From an uncultured Prevotella sp. (GTDB taxonomy: Bacteria > Bacteroidota > Bacteroidia > Bacteroidales > Bacteroidaceae): 64,000 bases of DNA. Each line of letters starts with the position of its first letter. Position 1 is the stretch's first letter. The DNA is taken from assembly GCA_905233165.1 (NCBI GenBank), contig CAJODL010000002.1, positions 62,001 to 126,000 on the forward strand. The letters are read 5' to 3'. The position numbers were made by a program, and so were the translations under genes. Under the pieces are notes generated by a model that made no database searches, was not told where the DNA came from, and saw only the letters and a list, made by a program, of their open reading frames with translations. Shown one piece after another: positions 56,174 to 64,000 of this stretch.

Positions 56174-57334
56174 ATGATTAAGCCAGCAGACAGACTAAAT
56201 ACAATACAAGAATATTACTTCAGTCGTAAGCTGAAAGAAGTGGCAAAACTCAATGCCGAAGGAAAAGATATCATCTCCCTCGCCATTGGTTCTCCTGATA
56301 TGCCACCATCTCAGAAAACCATCGACACCTTATGCAAGGTTGCCTTTGACCCTAATGCTCATGGATATCAGCCTACTATGGGTACTCCAGAATTGCGTGA
56401 GGCAATGGCATATTTCTATAAGAGATGGTATAATGTAGATCTTGACCCAAAGACTGAGATACTTCCCCTCATTGGTTCTAAGGAGGGCATTCTGCATGTC
56501 ACCCTTGCTTTCTGCAATCCTGGTGACGAAGTACTTGTGCCAAATCCTGGATATCCCACATATACATCCCTCAGCAAGATTCTCGGACAGAAGATTGTCA
56601 ACTACAACCTGAAGGAGGATGATGGCTGGCAGCCTGATTTCGAGCAGTTGGAAGCGATGGACCTCAGCAAGGTAAAACTGATGTGGACCAACTATCCAAA
56701 TATGCCTACTGGCGGTAATGCTCGCAGAGCTACCTACGAACGTCTTGTTCGCTTTGCTCAAGAACATAATATCGTTGTAGTTAATGATAACCCTTACTCC
56801 TTCATCATCAATGACTGTCCACAGTCGCTGTTGCAGATACCAGGAGCAAAAGAATGCTGCATAGAGTTCAATTCTATGTCGAAGAGTCACAACATGCCTG
56901 GATGGCGTGTAGGACTCGTTGCTACCAATGCAGAATTTATCTCGTGGATACTGAAGATAAAGAGTAATATCGACTCTGGCACCTTCAGGGGCATCCAGCT
57001 AGCAGCAGCAGAGGCTTATCACAATACTGATGAGTGGCATAAGGAGTATAACTACCAGAATTACAAACGTCGTCGTGCCATCGCTGAAGAGATAATGAAT
57101 GTTCTACATTGCAGCTATGACACCAAGAGTGTCGGTATGTTCCTCTGGGGGAGAATTCCAGACAGCTATGCTACCTGTGAAGAACTGACAGAGAAGATAC
57201 TCCACGAGGCTCGTGTCTTCATTACACCAGGCTTCATCTTTGGCAGCAATGGCGAACGTTATATCCGCATCTCCCTCTGTGCAAAGGATGAGAAGATGCA
57301 GGAAGCCCTCGAAAGAATAAAATCAATAATGTAA
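56174..57334 (+). CDS. class I/II aminotransferase, probably aromatic
   Basis: 386 residues. PLP-enzyme features: HGYQPTMGTPELREAM, LIGSKEGILHVTLAF, NPGYPTYTSL, NYPNMPTGG, VVVNDNPYSF, and the PLP lysine in FNSMSKSHNMPGWRVG. The C-terminal arginine motif is GERYIRISLC. Its place between prephenate dehydratase and DAHP synthase suggests it aminates phenylpyruvate and hydroxyphenylpyruvate, the last step to Phe and Tyr. The sequence alone does not exclude aspartate or diaminopimelate-type substrates. Confidence 0.85.
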   Translation: MIKPADRLNTIQEYYFSRKLKEVAKLNAEGKDIISLAIGSPDMPPSQKTIDTLCKVAFDPNAHGYQPTMGTPELREAMAYFYKRWYNVDLDPKTEILPLIGSKEGILHVTLAFCNPGDEVLVPNPGYPTYTSLSKILGQKIVNYNLKEDDGWQPDFEQLEAMDLSKVKLMWTNYPNMPTGGNARRATYERLVRFAQEHNIVVVNDNPYSFIINDCPQSLLQIPGAKECCIEFNSMSKSHNMPGWRVGLVATNAEFISWILKIKSNIDSGTFRGIQLAAAEAYHNTDEWHKEYNYQNYKRRRAIAEEIMNVLHCSYDTKSVGMFLWGRIPDSYATCEELTEKILHEARVFITPGFIFGSNGERYIRISLCAKDEKMQEALERIKSIM

Positions 57335-57357
57335 AAAATAAAAAAACAACACAACCC

Positions 57358-58425
57358 ATGGAATTAGAATTACAACCATTAAACCTACCCAGGGACACCG
57401 AAAAAGGACCATTCATCATTGCTGGTCCTTGTTCAGCAGAAAGCGAAGAGCAGGTAATGACAACAGCCAAGCAGTTGGCAGACAAAGGATGCCATATGTT
57501 CCGTGCTGGAGTATGGAAACCACGTACCAAGCCAGGAGGCTTCGAGGGACATGGTGAGCCAGCTCTGAAATGGCTCAAGCAGGTAAAAGAAGAGACTGGT
57601 ATGCTCATCGGTACAGAAGTAGCAACCCCAGAACATGTGCAACTCGCCATGAACTATGGTGTTGACATCCTGTGGATAGGAGCACGCACTACAGCGAATC
57701 CATTTGCTGTACAGTTGCTGGCAGACTCTATGCACGGACTGGACATCCCTGTCCTCGTCAAAAATCCTGTCAACCCAGATCTCGAACTGTGGATTGGTGC
57801 CCTGGAACGCATCAATGCTGCAGGCATCAGAAAACTCGGTGTTATACATCGTGGATTCTCATCTTATGAGAAGTCTATGTATCGCAATGCTCCTATGTGG
57901 CAGATACCTATAGAGCTGCGTCGTAGAATTCCCGATTTGCCAATCTTCTGCGACCCATCACATATGGGTGGCAAACGCGAGCTCATCGCTCCCCTCTGTC
58001 AACAGGCTCTTGACATTGGTGCCGATGGTCTGATGATTGAAAGCCATTGCGACCCAGACAAGGCATGGAGTGATGCAAAGCAGCAGCTGACACCAGAGGT
58101 ATGCGACTATGTTGTCAGCCTCCTCGTCTCTCGTGAGAAGACATTTACCACAGAGGGCATCAAGCAGCTTCGTGTGCAGATTGACCAGATAGACAACGAC
58201 ATCATGGAGTTACTCGGCAAACGTATGCGTGTATGTCGTGAGATCGGTCAGTACAAGAAGGAACACAACATTCAGGTGCTCCAGACAGGCCGTTATAACG
58301 AAATTCTCGACAAACGTGGCGCGCAAGGTTCTTTGCTCGGCATGAGCGATAGCTTTGCTAAGGAAATCTTCGAGCACATCCACGAAGAGTCAGTCCGTCA
58401 GCAGTTGGAGATAGTTAAAGGGTAA
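57358..58425 (+). CDS. bifunctional DAHP synthase / chorismate mutase
   Basis: 355 residues. Residues 1-260 are a class I-beta (KDPG-aldolase-like) DAHP synthase: FIIAGPCSAES, FRAGVWKPRTKPGGFEG, WIGARTTANPF, VLVKNPVNPD, CDPSHMGGKREL. Residues 268-355 are an AroQ-type chorismate mutase: LRVQIDQIDNDIMELLGKRM and EIGQYKKEHNIQVLQ. It makes the first shikimate-pathway intermediate, then prephenate for pheA and tyrA. The fusion is known in Bacteroidetes. Fusion of the mutase to the synthase often gives prephenate feedback control. Confidence 0.93.
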   Translation: MELELQPLNLPRDTEKGPFIIAGPCSAESEEQVMTTAKQLADKGCHMFRAGVWKPRTKPGGFEGHGEPALKWLKQVKEETGMLIGTEVATPEHVQLAMNYGVDILWIGARTTANPFAVQLLADSMHGLDIPVLVKNPVNPDLELWIGALERINAAGIRKLGVIHRGFSSYEKSMYRNAPMWQIPIELRRRIPDLPIFCDPSHMGGKRELIAPLCQQALDIGADGLMIESHCDPDKAWSDAKQQLTPEVCDYVVSLLVSREKTFTTEGIKQLRVQIDQIDNDIMELLGKRMRVCREIGQYKKEHNIQVLQTGRYNEILDKRGAQGSLLGMSDSFAKEIFEHIHEESVRQQLEIVKG

Positions 58426-58463
58426 TTCTTAATTCATAATTCAAAATTAATAATTCAAAATTA

Positions 58464-59258
58464 ATGAAGGTTTTGATATTAGGAGCAGGCAAGATGGGTT
58501 CATTTTTCATTGACCTCCTCAGTTTCGACCACGAAGTGGGAGTCTTTGAGAAAGACCCTAAGCGTCTGCGTTTCACATACAACTGTCAACGTTTTACCGA
58601 CTTGGAGGAAGTAAAAGCCTTCAAGCCAGAGTTGTGCATCAATGCTGTGACGGTGAAATACACCATCTCAGCATTCAATGAGGTGATACCATATCTTCCT
58701 CAGGAATGCATCCTCTCTGACATCGCATCCGTAAAGACAGGACTCCATGACTATTATAAGAGTACAGGACGACGTTTTGTCTCCACCCACCCTATGTTTG
58801 GTCCTACCTTTGCAAATCTCAATCAACTCAGCGAGGAAAATGCTATCATCATCAATGAGGGTGACTATATGGGTAGGTGCTTCTTTAAGGACCTCTACAG
58901 CAAACTCGGCCTTAACATCTACGAATACTCTTTCGAGGAGCACGATAAGACTGTAGCTTACTCGCTGTCTATCCCATTCGTCAGCACCTTTGTCTTCTCT
59001 GCTGTCATGAAGCATCAGGACGCCCCTGGTACTACGTTCAAGCGTCACCTGCGCATTGCGAAGGGAGTACTCAATGAAGATGACTACCTGTTGCAGGAAG
59101 TCCTCTTCAATCCTTACACCCACGATCAGGTTGACCAGATACGCACAGAGTTGAAGGAACTTCTTGCCATCATTGACAATAAAGATGCAGCAGGAATGAA
59201 AGCCTACCTCTCAAAGATACGTTCCAACGTCAAACGAGACGTCGAAGCACTAAAATAA
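58464..59258 (+). CDS. tyrA: prephenate dehydrogenase
   Basis: 264 residues. The NAD-binding Rossmann motif GAGKMGSFF lies at residues 7-15. The catalytic region includes LSDIASVKTGLHDYY and FVSTHPMFGPTFANL, whose His is the conserved catalytic residue, and helical C-terminal dimer segments follow. It oxidises prephenate to 4-hydroxyphenylpyruvate for tyrosine. It is the last gene of the aromatic cluster and is closed by a strong bidirectional hairpin. The short spacer before it is another AT-rich aattcaaaattaat repeat. Confidence 0.92.
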   Translation: MKVLILGAGKMGSFFIDLLSFDHEVGVFEKDPKRLRFTYNCQRFTDLEEVKAFKPELCINAVTVKYTISAFNEVIPYLPQECILSDIASVKTGLHDYYKSTGRRFVSTHPMFGPTFANLNQLSEENAIIINEGDYMGRCFFKDLYSKLGLNIYEYSFEEHDKTVAYSLSIPFVSTFVFSAVMKHQDAPGTTFKRHLRIAKGVLNEDDYLLQEVLFNPYTHDQVDQIRTELKELLAIIDNKDAAGMKAYLSKIRSNVKRDVEALK

Positions 59259-59260
59259 AA

Positions 59261-59294
59261 ATTGGGCTGATTCTCAAATGAGAGTCAGCCCAAT
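59261..59294. terminator. bidirectional terminator between tyrA and the secreted protein gene
   Basis: A 15-base stem, attgggctga plus ttctc with its complement, surrounds a four-base loop. It lies between convergent genes and has T/A-rich flanks on both sides. Confidence 0.85.
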
Positions 59295-59322
59295 TACTTA
59301 TCTTACCTTAAAAACCTAAATC

Positions 59323-60432
59323 TTACTGCATTACCTTCTTACCGTCCTTAACGACGATACCCTTGTAATCAGCACCTACCTGCTGACCAGCGAGGTTGTA
59401 TGTTACACCCGTCTTCTGAGCAGCAGCCTTAACTGCCTGGACGCCAGTAGGACTTGGTGTATAGGTTACCTTTGTAACAGTCTGGCCACCGTTTGCGAAC
59501 CAAATGTAATAAGTGGTATTTGCTGTCACATTTGCCTCGAGCTGACCAACCTCTCCAGTAGCGAAATCCACAACGCCTTCTGTTTCAGCAGTAGCATTCT
59601 TTTGGAAAGTTACTGTAGCGATAGCGGTAGTACGATTAGCAGCATCATCAGGATTGTTTGACTTAAAGTTAACAGTCATAACACCATCGGCAACAGGCTT
59701 AAAGCTCATATAGCGGTTGCTAGATGTACTCGTACCATTAGAGTGGAAACCTGCATTTCCTATGTAATCCTTAGTTGCAACATAGGTCATGTAGCACATT
59801 AGACCATCATAGTCATAGGGAGACTCTAAATTCTCTTCCTTATTCTCAAATCCAGAGAAATCCCATGTCTTGCTCTCCGCACTTGAAGGATCTGCAACAT
59901 CCTCAGTCTGGATGAAATAGTAGTTTACGCCACCGCCTTTACCGCAGATATACAATGTTGTTGCACCACCTTTATAAGTATAACTATAAGACTGCGCACT
60001 CAAAACATTTTCGAATTTGGTCAGTACAGTTGATGCAGTTTCGTCGCTACCTGGTTCAGTAGCAATGAATACAACACGTGCTGCACTACCGCTTGAACTA
60101 GCTGCTGCAATTGTAATCTTGGTATCTCCAGCTACTTTTACAGCAATACTTCGTGCACCATTAGTGTTTGTAGATCCTCCAGTCTTAACGCGACGAGTAC
60201 ATTTTATACCATCGATTGTCTTATTGTTGGCATCGATAGTCATAGATTCGTTGTTTTTACCACTAGAATCCTTACCATCGCCTGCCTTCAAGGTAACATC
60301 ACCATAGGTGAAATCTGCAGTAAACTCACGATTCTCGCCCCATATTGTTGCATCTGAAAAGTTGTAAGTAGTCTGTGCCTGAGCACCCAGGGCCAAGACG
60401 AATAATGAAATAAAAGTAAAGATTTTTTTCAT
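59323..60432 (-). CDS. secreted beta-rich protein with T9SS-like C-terminus
   Basis: 369 residues from ATG 60432 (MKKIFTFISLF). The frame extends 40 codons up, but crosses the promoter at 60478, so the shorter start is right. A signal peptide ends in LGAQAQ. Two similar beta units follow (YNFSDATIWGENREF and KTWDFSGFENKEENL), suggesting an internal duplication with pectate-lyase-like or lectin-like folds. The C-terminus TYNLAGQQVGADYKGIVV is a short Prevotella-style sorting tail. Function is unknown. It is divergent from the hybrid sensor gene. Confidence 0.7.
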   Translation of the reverse strand: MKKIFTFISLFVLALGAQAQTTYNFSDATIWGENREFTADFTYGDVTLKAGDGKDSSGKNNESMTIDANNKTIDGIKCTRRVKTGGSTNTNGARSIAVKVAGDTKITIAAASSSGSAARVVFIATEPGSDETASTVLTKFENVLSAQSYSYTYKGGATTLYICGKGGGVNYYFIQTEDVADPSSAESKTWDFSGFENKEENLESPYDYDGLMCYMTYVATKDYIGNAGFHSNGTSTSSNRYMSFKPVADGVMTVNFKSNNPDDAANRTTAIATVTFQKNATAETEGVVDFATGEVGQLEANVTANTTYYIWFANGGQTVTKVTYTPSPTGVQAVKAAAQKTGVTYNLAGQQVGADYKGIVVKDGKKVMQ

Positions 60433-60477
60433 AGAATTTTTGTTTTTAGTTAGAAATTTGGATTCAAAATATTGGCG

Positions 60478-60508
60478 CAAAGTTATGAAAATAAATACAA
60501 AAACCAAA
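60478..60508 (-). promoter_or_regulatory. promoter of the secreted protein gene
   Basis: The minus strand has TTTG (60508-60505), a 19-base spacer and TAACTTTG (60485-60478), an exact match. A perfect 8-bp palindrome (60503-60520) covers the -33 box. Confidence 0.8.
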
Positions 60509-60520
60509 TAGATATTTGGT
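60503..60520. promoter_or_regulatory. palindrome over the -33 box, possible operator
   Basis: accaaata-ga-tatttggt is a perfect inverted repeat with a two-base centre, overlapping the -33 element. It could bind a dimeric regulator. No binder is known. Confidence 0.4.
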
Positions 60521-60578
60521 ATTTTTATCGATAGATGCGGAAAAATACGCAAAATGCGACAATTTTTCCACCTATTCC

Positions 60579-60609
60579 TTGTTGTATTTAATTCTTTTTC
60601 TTATTTTTG
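60579..60609 (+). promoter_or_regulatory. promoter of the hybrid sensor gene
   Basis: TTG (60579-60581), a 20-base spacer and TATTTTTG (60602-60609). The ATG follows 41 bases later. A small ATG frame at 60631 stops after seven codons. Confidence 0.65.
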
Positions 60610-60650
60610 CAGCGTCAAATTAAACTATAAATGACTACGACCCAGAAACT

Positions 60651-63600
60651 ATGAAACGAATAATATCACTTCTATTTTCTGTCTCAATATATTTTCTATC
60701 CCAACAGGTTTCTTTTGCGCAACCCTATTGCGATGTCAGAACCTTCAGTATGCGAGACGGCCTTTCTGCCAATGTCATCTCCGACATTGGACAGGATGCC
60801 AACGGCCTGATGTGGTTCTCAACTTACAATGGTCTCTGCTGCTATGATGGCTATCGTTTCATCACTTTTCGTGGAACAGAGGGAATAGACCAGTTGACAT
60901 CCAACCGCATTTTTAAGATTAAGCCAGAAGGGAAAGTCGGAATCTGGGTAATAACCTACGACCGCAGACTCTATTTCTTTGATACTGCGACATGTAAATA
61001 TACTGACATCAGCAGCGAGGTTCAAAAGAAAACCGGTCAGTTATTTCTTGCCAGAAACATCTATACGAATGAGGGATACTTCCACACATGGATTCTGGGG
61101 CACAAGACTACAACATGCCTTCGCATAAACACAAAACCGACTCCAGATGTTGACAGTTTAGAGGTTCTTACGTCAAATGAGTCACCTCTCATCCAACAGA
61201 AAATCAGGAAGGTATGGTCTGACGAAGTAGGCAACGAATGGGTTTTCACCGACAGAGGCATCGCCCTATATGGCACAAAGTTGACACAAGATGGTGCTTT
61301 TGAGCACATCACAAAGATAGCAGACAACACCTATATAGCCCAAACAAATGGTCTGTTGTGGAGATTTGGGAAGGGACAAAGCAGCCTTAAGCGAATTCCA
61401 CTAAGCTCCTCACCAAGTAAGATAAACTGTATCAAGGAAGGTCCCTACAACCAACTCCTTATAGGTACGGAAAATGGTGTATTGGCGCTTGATATAAAGA
61501 CAGGAGCAAGCCAATATATAGCATCTTCAGTAGGCAATGTCACCAATGTGAATATCGATCACAAAAACCGTATATGGGCTTATACAGAGAGTGGCAGCAT
61601 AGTACTTATATACAAGGACAACAATACCCTACCCCACAATGCGTGGCAGTTCCGCCAGTTCTCCTCTGCTATGGCTCCTATAGCTACCCAGTTTACCACA
61701 TCAGCGCAGTCAATATGGGTAGAAGACAGGCAAGGTACAATCTGGATGGCTCCCAAGAATCATGCTCTCTGCTATTATGACGAAGCAGATGCACAACCGC
61801 ATCCCTATGCCCTTCGCTCACGTGGCTATGATTATACCATACCATTTATCAAGAAGAGTTTTATTGACAGGCAGCACAACATCTGGCTTTCCTCAACACA
61901 GTTTCTTACTTTGGCAAATCCAAAGTATCATGACATAAAGATACGTACTCTGCAGGCAGGTCAGGAGACACGTGCTTTGATGGCTATGCCTGATGGCACT
62001 ACATGGGCAGGCACAGACGACGGTATCATTGGTGTTTATGATGCCAAGGGACAGCTGACAGGATATGTGGACGGCAATGGTCGTATCGTTTCTTCTCCCA
62101 CAAAGATTGCCAGAAAGGTGAGTGCTCTGTACAGAGACTCAAAGGGGCGTATATATATAGGTACGCGCGATGACGGATTTTTTATCATTGACAATGGCAA
62201 AAAGACACGATATATTCATGATAATGACGCCTATTCTCTCAGTTCCAACGAGGTATATGCCTTTGACGAAGATGAGAAAGGCAATCTGTGGATTGCCACC
62301 TATGGTGGAGGCCCAAACCTCATCAAGCGACAGGAGAATGGTACAATACGCTTTATCCATGCAGGCAATGAGATGAAGCAATATCCCATCAGCACTTTCA
62401 ACCAGATACGTCGTATCACACATGACGGCAAGGGGACAGTTATTCTCTCCAGCACCTATGGACTTGTAACGTTCAGCAATCGTTTCACACAGCCTTCGGC
62501 AATTCATTTCTTTACTACAGGCTACCATCAGGGCGACACTGCCTCTATCCGTACCTCAGACGTACTGCAAACACTCATCACCCGCAAGGGTGACACCTAT
62601 GTCACCACTATGGGTGGCTGTGTCCAGCAACTCACATCCGGCAACCTTCTCCTGAATGACCTACGTTTCAGGACTATAAAACAAAAGATTGCCAGAGGAA
62701 ATGTACTTTCTCTCATAGAAGATCGTAATGGAAATGTCTGGGGAATACATGAAGCATCCCTGTATATGTTCGATCCCAAGAAGGATATTGTAACCGAATA
62801 CGGCCCTAATAAACTTGGTGACCACATTGGTTTCACAGAGGCACAACCAGTCCTTGACCCACAGAGTGGACGTCTGATAATACCTACGATGGGGGGCGTG
62901 ATAATGCTACAACCCGATGAGCTGAGGACAAACGACTACAAACCTGAGATTGTCTTCACCTCTGTACGTTTCCAAGGAGAGGCGCCACAGCCTTTGCTGA
63001 ATATGCCTGTACTTGATATACCAAGCGACAAACGCAACTTCACCCTTACATTCGCAGCCCTCGACTATCAGGACAACGACCTGGTAAGATATGCTTATAA
63101 GATTGAAGGCATCGACAAGGACTGGAATTATGTAGGCTCTGACCATCAGGCACAACTGTCCCACATTCCGGCAGGACGCCATCGTTTCATAGTAAAGAGT
63201 ACAAACAGCGATGGTGTATGGACAGACAACGAGACAACACTCGAGATATATGTTCACCCCACATTCTGGGAAACAATATGGGGCAAGTTGCTCATAGCAC
63301 TGTTGGTAATTATCATTGTCGCATTTCTCATACATGTCATACTGCTTCGCCATCGTGCCAGGATGCTGCGAGAGATAAACAAAATGAAGATACAGTTCTT
63401 CACGGATGTAAGCCATAAATTGCGCACCCCATTAACTCTTATCGAGGGCCCTGTCAGCGAGGCTTTGAATGAGACGAATCTCTCACAGGATGTGCGTCAG
63501 CATCTGGAGATGGTGAAGCGCAATGCCCAACGGATGCTGGTACTTGTCAACAAAATGCTGAAATACAGCAAGCAACGTGGTGTCTATATCACAGAGGCAG

Positions 63601-64000
63601 AAACAGATGACATCTCTACACCAGTCACAGACATCCCACAACAGGAGGGCACCAAGCCTACTGTGGACGAAGGAGCACCAAAACTCCTTATCGTGGAAGA
63701 TGACAACGATCTGCGTGCATTTCTCTATTCTATCCTTTCAAATAAATACAATGTTATAGTTGCCGAGAATGGCAAGATAGGACTGGAGAAGGCTACATCA
63801 GAGCAGCCAGACTTCATCATCACTGATGTCACGATGCCTGAGATGGATGGTCTGACAATGGTTCAGCAGATTAAGCAGAATCAGGACATTTGCCACATCC
63901 CTATCGTGGTGCTCTCTGCAAAGGCTTCTCTCGAAGACAGGTTGCAGGGTCTGAAGGAAGGTATTGATGACTATATCACCAAGCCTTTCAGTGCTACATA
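60651..64000 (+). CDS. hybrid two-component sensor (HTCS-like) lacking the HATPase domain, 3' end outside the window
   Basis: The frame is open from ATG 60651 to the window end (1116 residues). A signal peptide ends near VSFAQ. The periplasmic part has beta-propeller repeats (GLMWFSTYNGLCCYDG, GNLWIATYGGGPNLI, GNVWGIHEASLYMF) and a Y_Y_Y domain (FAALDYQDNDLVRYAYKIEG). One membrane helix spans residues 877-899. HisKA follows with His922 in DVSHKLRTPLTLIEGP. Only about 30 residues then separate it from a receiver starting at KLLIVEDDND (residue 1011), with Asp1059 in ITDVTMPEMDG. The ATPase N, G1, F and G2 boxes are missing. HTCS proteins usually end in an AraC-type DNA-binding domain, which would lie beyond the window. 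Confidence 0.88.
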   Translation, partial: MKRIISLLFSVSIYFLSQQVSFAQPYCDVRTFSMRDGLSANVISDIGQDANGLMWFSTYNGLCCYDGYRFITFRGTEGIDQLTSNRIFKIKPEGKVGIWVITYDRRLYFFDTATCKYTDISSEVQKKTGQLFLARNIYTNEGYFHTWILGHKTTTCLRINTKPTPDVDSLEVLTSNESPLIQQKIRKVWSDEVGNEWVFTDRGIALYGTKLTQDGAFEHITKIADNTYIAQTNGLLWRFGKGQSSLKRIPLSSSPSKINCIKEGPYNQLLIGTENGVLALDIKTGASQYIASSVGNVTNVNIDHKNRIWAYTESGSIVLIYKDNNTLPHNAWQFRQFSSAMAPIATQFTTSAQSIWVEDRQGTIWMAPKNHALCYYDEADAQPHPYALRSRGYDYTIPFIKKSFIDRQHNIWLSSTQFLTLANPKYHDIKIRTLQAGQETRALMAMPDGTTWAGTDDGIIGVYDAKGQLTGYVDGNGRIVSSPTKIARKVSALYRDSKGRIYIGTRDDGFFIIDNGKKTRYIHDNDAYSLSSNEVYAFDEDEKGNLWIATYGGGPNLIKRQENGTIRFIHAGNEMKQYPISTFNQIRRITHDGKGTVILSSTYGLVTFSNRFTQPSAIHFFTTGYHQGDTASIRTSDVLQTLITRKGDTYVTTMGGCVQQLTSGNLLLNDLRFRTIKQKIARGNVLSLIEDRNGNVWGIHEASLYMFDPKKDIVTEYGPNKLGDHIGFTEAQPVLDPQSGRLIIPTMGGVIMLQPDELRTNDYKPEIVFTSVRFQGEAPQPLLNMPVLDIPSDKRNFTLTFAALDYQDNDLVRYAYKIEGIDKDWNYVGSDHQAQLSHIPAGRHRFIVKSTNSDGVWTDNETTLEIYVHPTFWETIWGKLLIALLVIIIVAFLIHVILLRHRARMLREINKMKIQFFTDVSHKLRTPLTLIEGPVSEALNETNLSQDVRQHLEMVKRNAQRMLVLVNKMLKYSKQRGVYITEAETDDISTPVTDIPQQEGTKPTVDEGAPKLLIVEDDNDLRAFLYSILSNKYNVIVAENGKIGLEKATSEQPDFIITDVTMPEMDGLTMVQQIKQNQDICHIPIVVLSAKASLEDRLQGLKEGIDDYITKPFSAT

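Overview
The window reads as chromosome of a Bacteroidales member, most likely Prevotellaceae (Prevotella/Segatella type). The grounds are SusC/SusD pairs, many lipoproteins, proteins with type IX secretion (T9SS) tails, a hybrid two-component sensor, LpxK, and recurrent promoters of the Bacteroidetes form (-7 TAnnTTTG, often with TTTG 19-20 nt upstream). No phage, plasmid, transposase or CRISPR array is visible. Species cannot be fixed from the sequence alone.

Layout. 1-3.6 kb (+): the 3' part of a DUF4838-type protein, a DUF1573 lipoprotein and an uncharacterised lipoprotein, followed by a bidirectional terminator zone with an 11-bp tandem repeat. 3.9-21.5 kb (-): one seven-gene operon, read FAS1-SusC-SusD-FAS1-FAS1-SusC-SusD. 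It is an outer-membrane uptake locus with three fasciclin-domain lipoproteins and no enzyme. 21.7-23.2 kb (-): a ComF-family phosphoribosyltransferase and a Fic protein. 23.4-26.3 kb (-): a large secreted protein of unknown role. 26.4-37.0 kb (-): a rhamnogalacturonan operon of lyase, acetylesterase and lyase. Both PL11 lyases carry very long beta-repeat C-termini and T9SS-like tails.

37.3-46.0 kb (+): sppA, lpxK, punA, a ThiL-like protein, a nucleotidyltransferase, a DHH phosphoesterase, a DUF4827 lipoprotein and glmM. lpxK and punA overlap by 248 nt in different frames. The ThiL-like protein has lost its N-terminus and most of its catalytic aspartates. 46.0-46.7 kb: a strong terminator, three 48-bp hairpin repeats that begin like the tRNA 3' end, tRNA-Thr(UGU) and the SRP RNA (both -), and a promoter. 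46.7-59.3 kb (+): a tight run of DUF4199, a GT2 glycosyltransferase, two small envelope proteins, ApbE, a Crp/Fnr regulator, an M3 peptidase fused to dCMP deaminase, an S41 protease, then pheA, an aminotransferase, DAHP synthase/chorismate mutase and tyrA (phenylalanine and tyrosine synthesis). 59.3-60.4 kb (-): a small secreted protein. It is divergent from a hybrid two-component sensor (60.65 kb to the window end) that has a HisKA domain and a receiver but no ATPase domain.

The most unusual items are the sensor without a kinase ATPase domain, the ThiL-like pseudoenzyme, the Dcp-dCMP deaminase fusion, the lpxK/punA dual-coding overlap, and the enzyme-free FAS1/SusCD operon.
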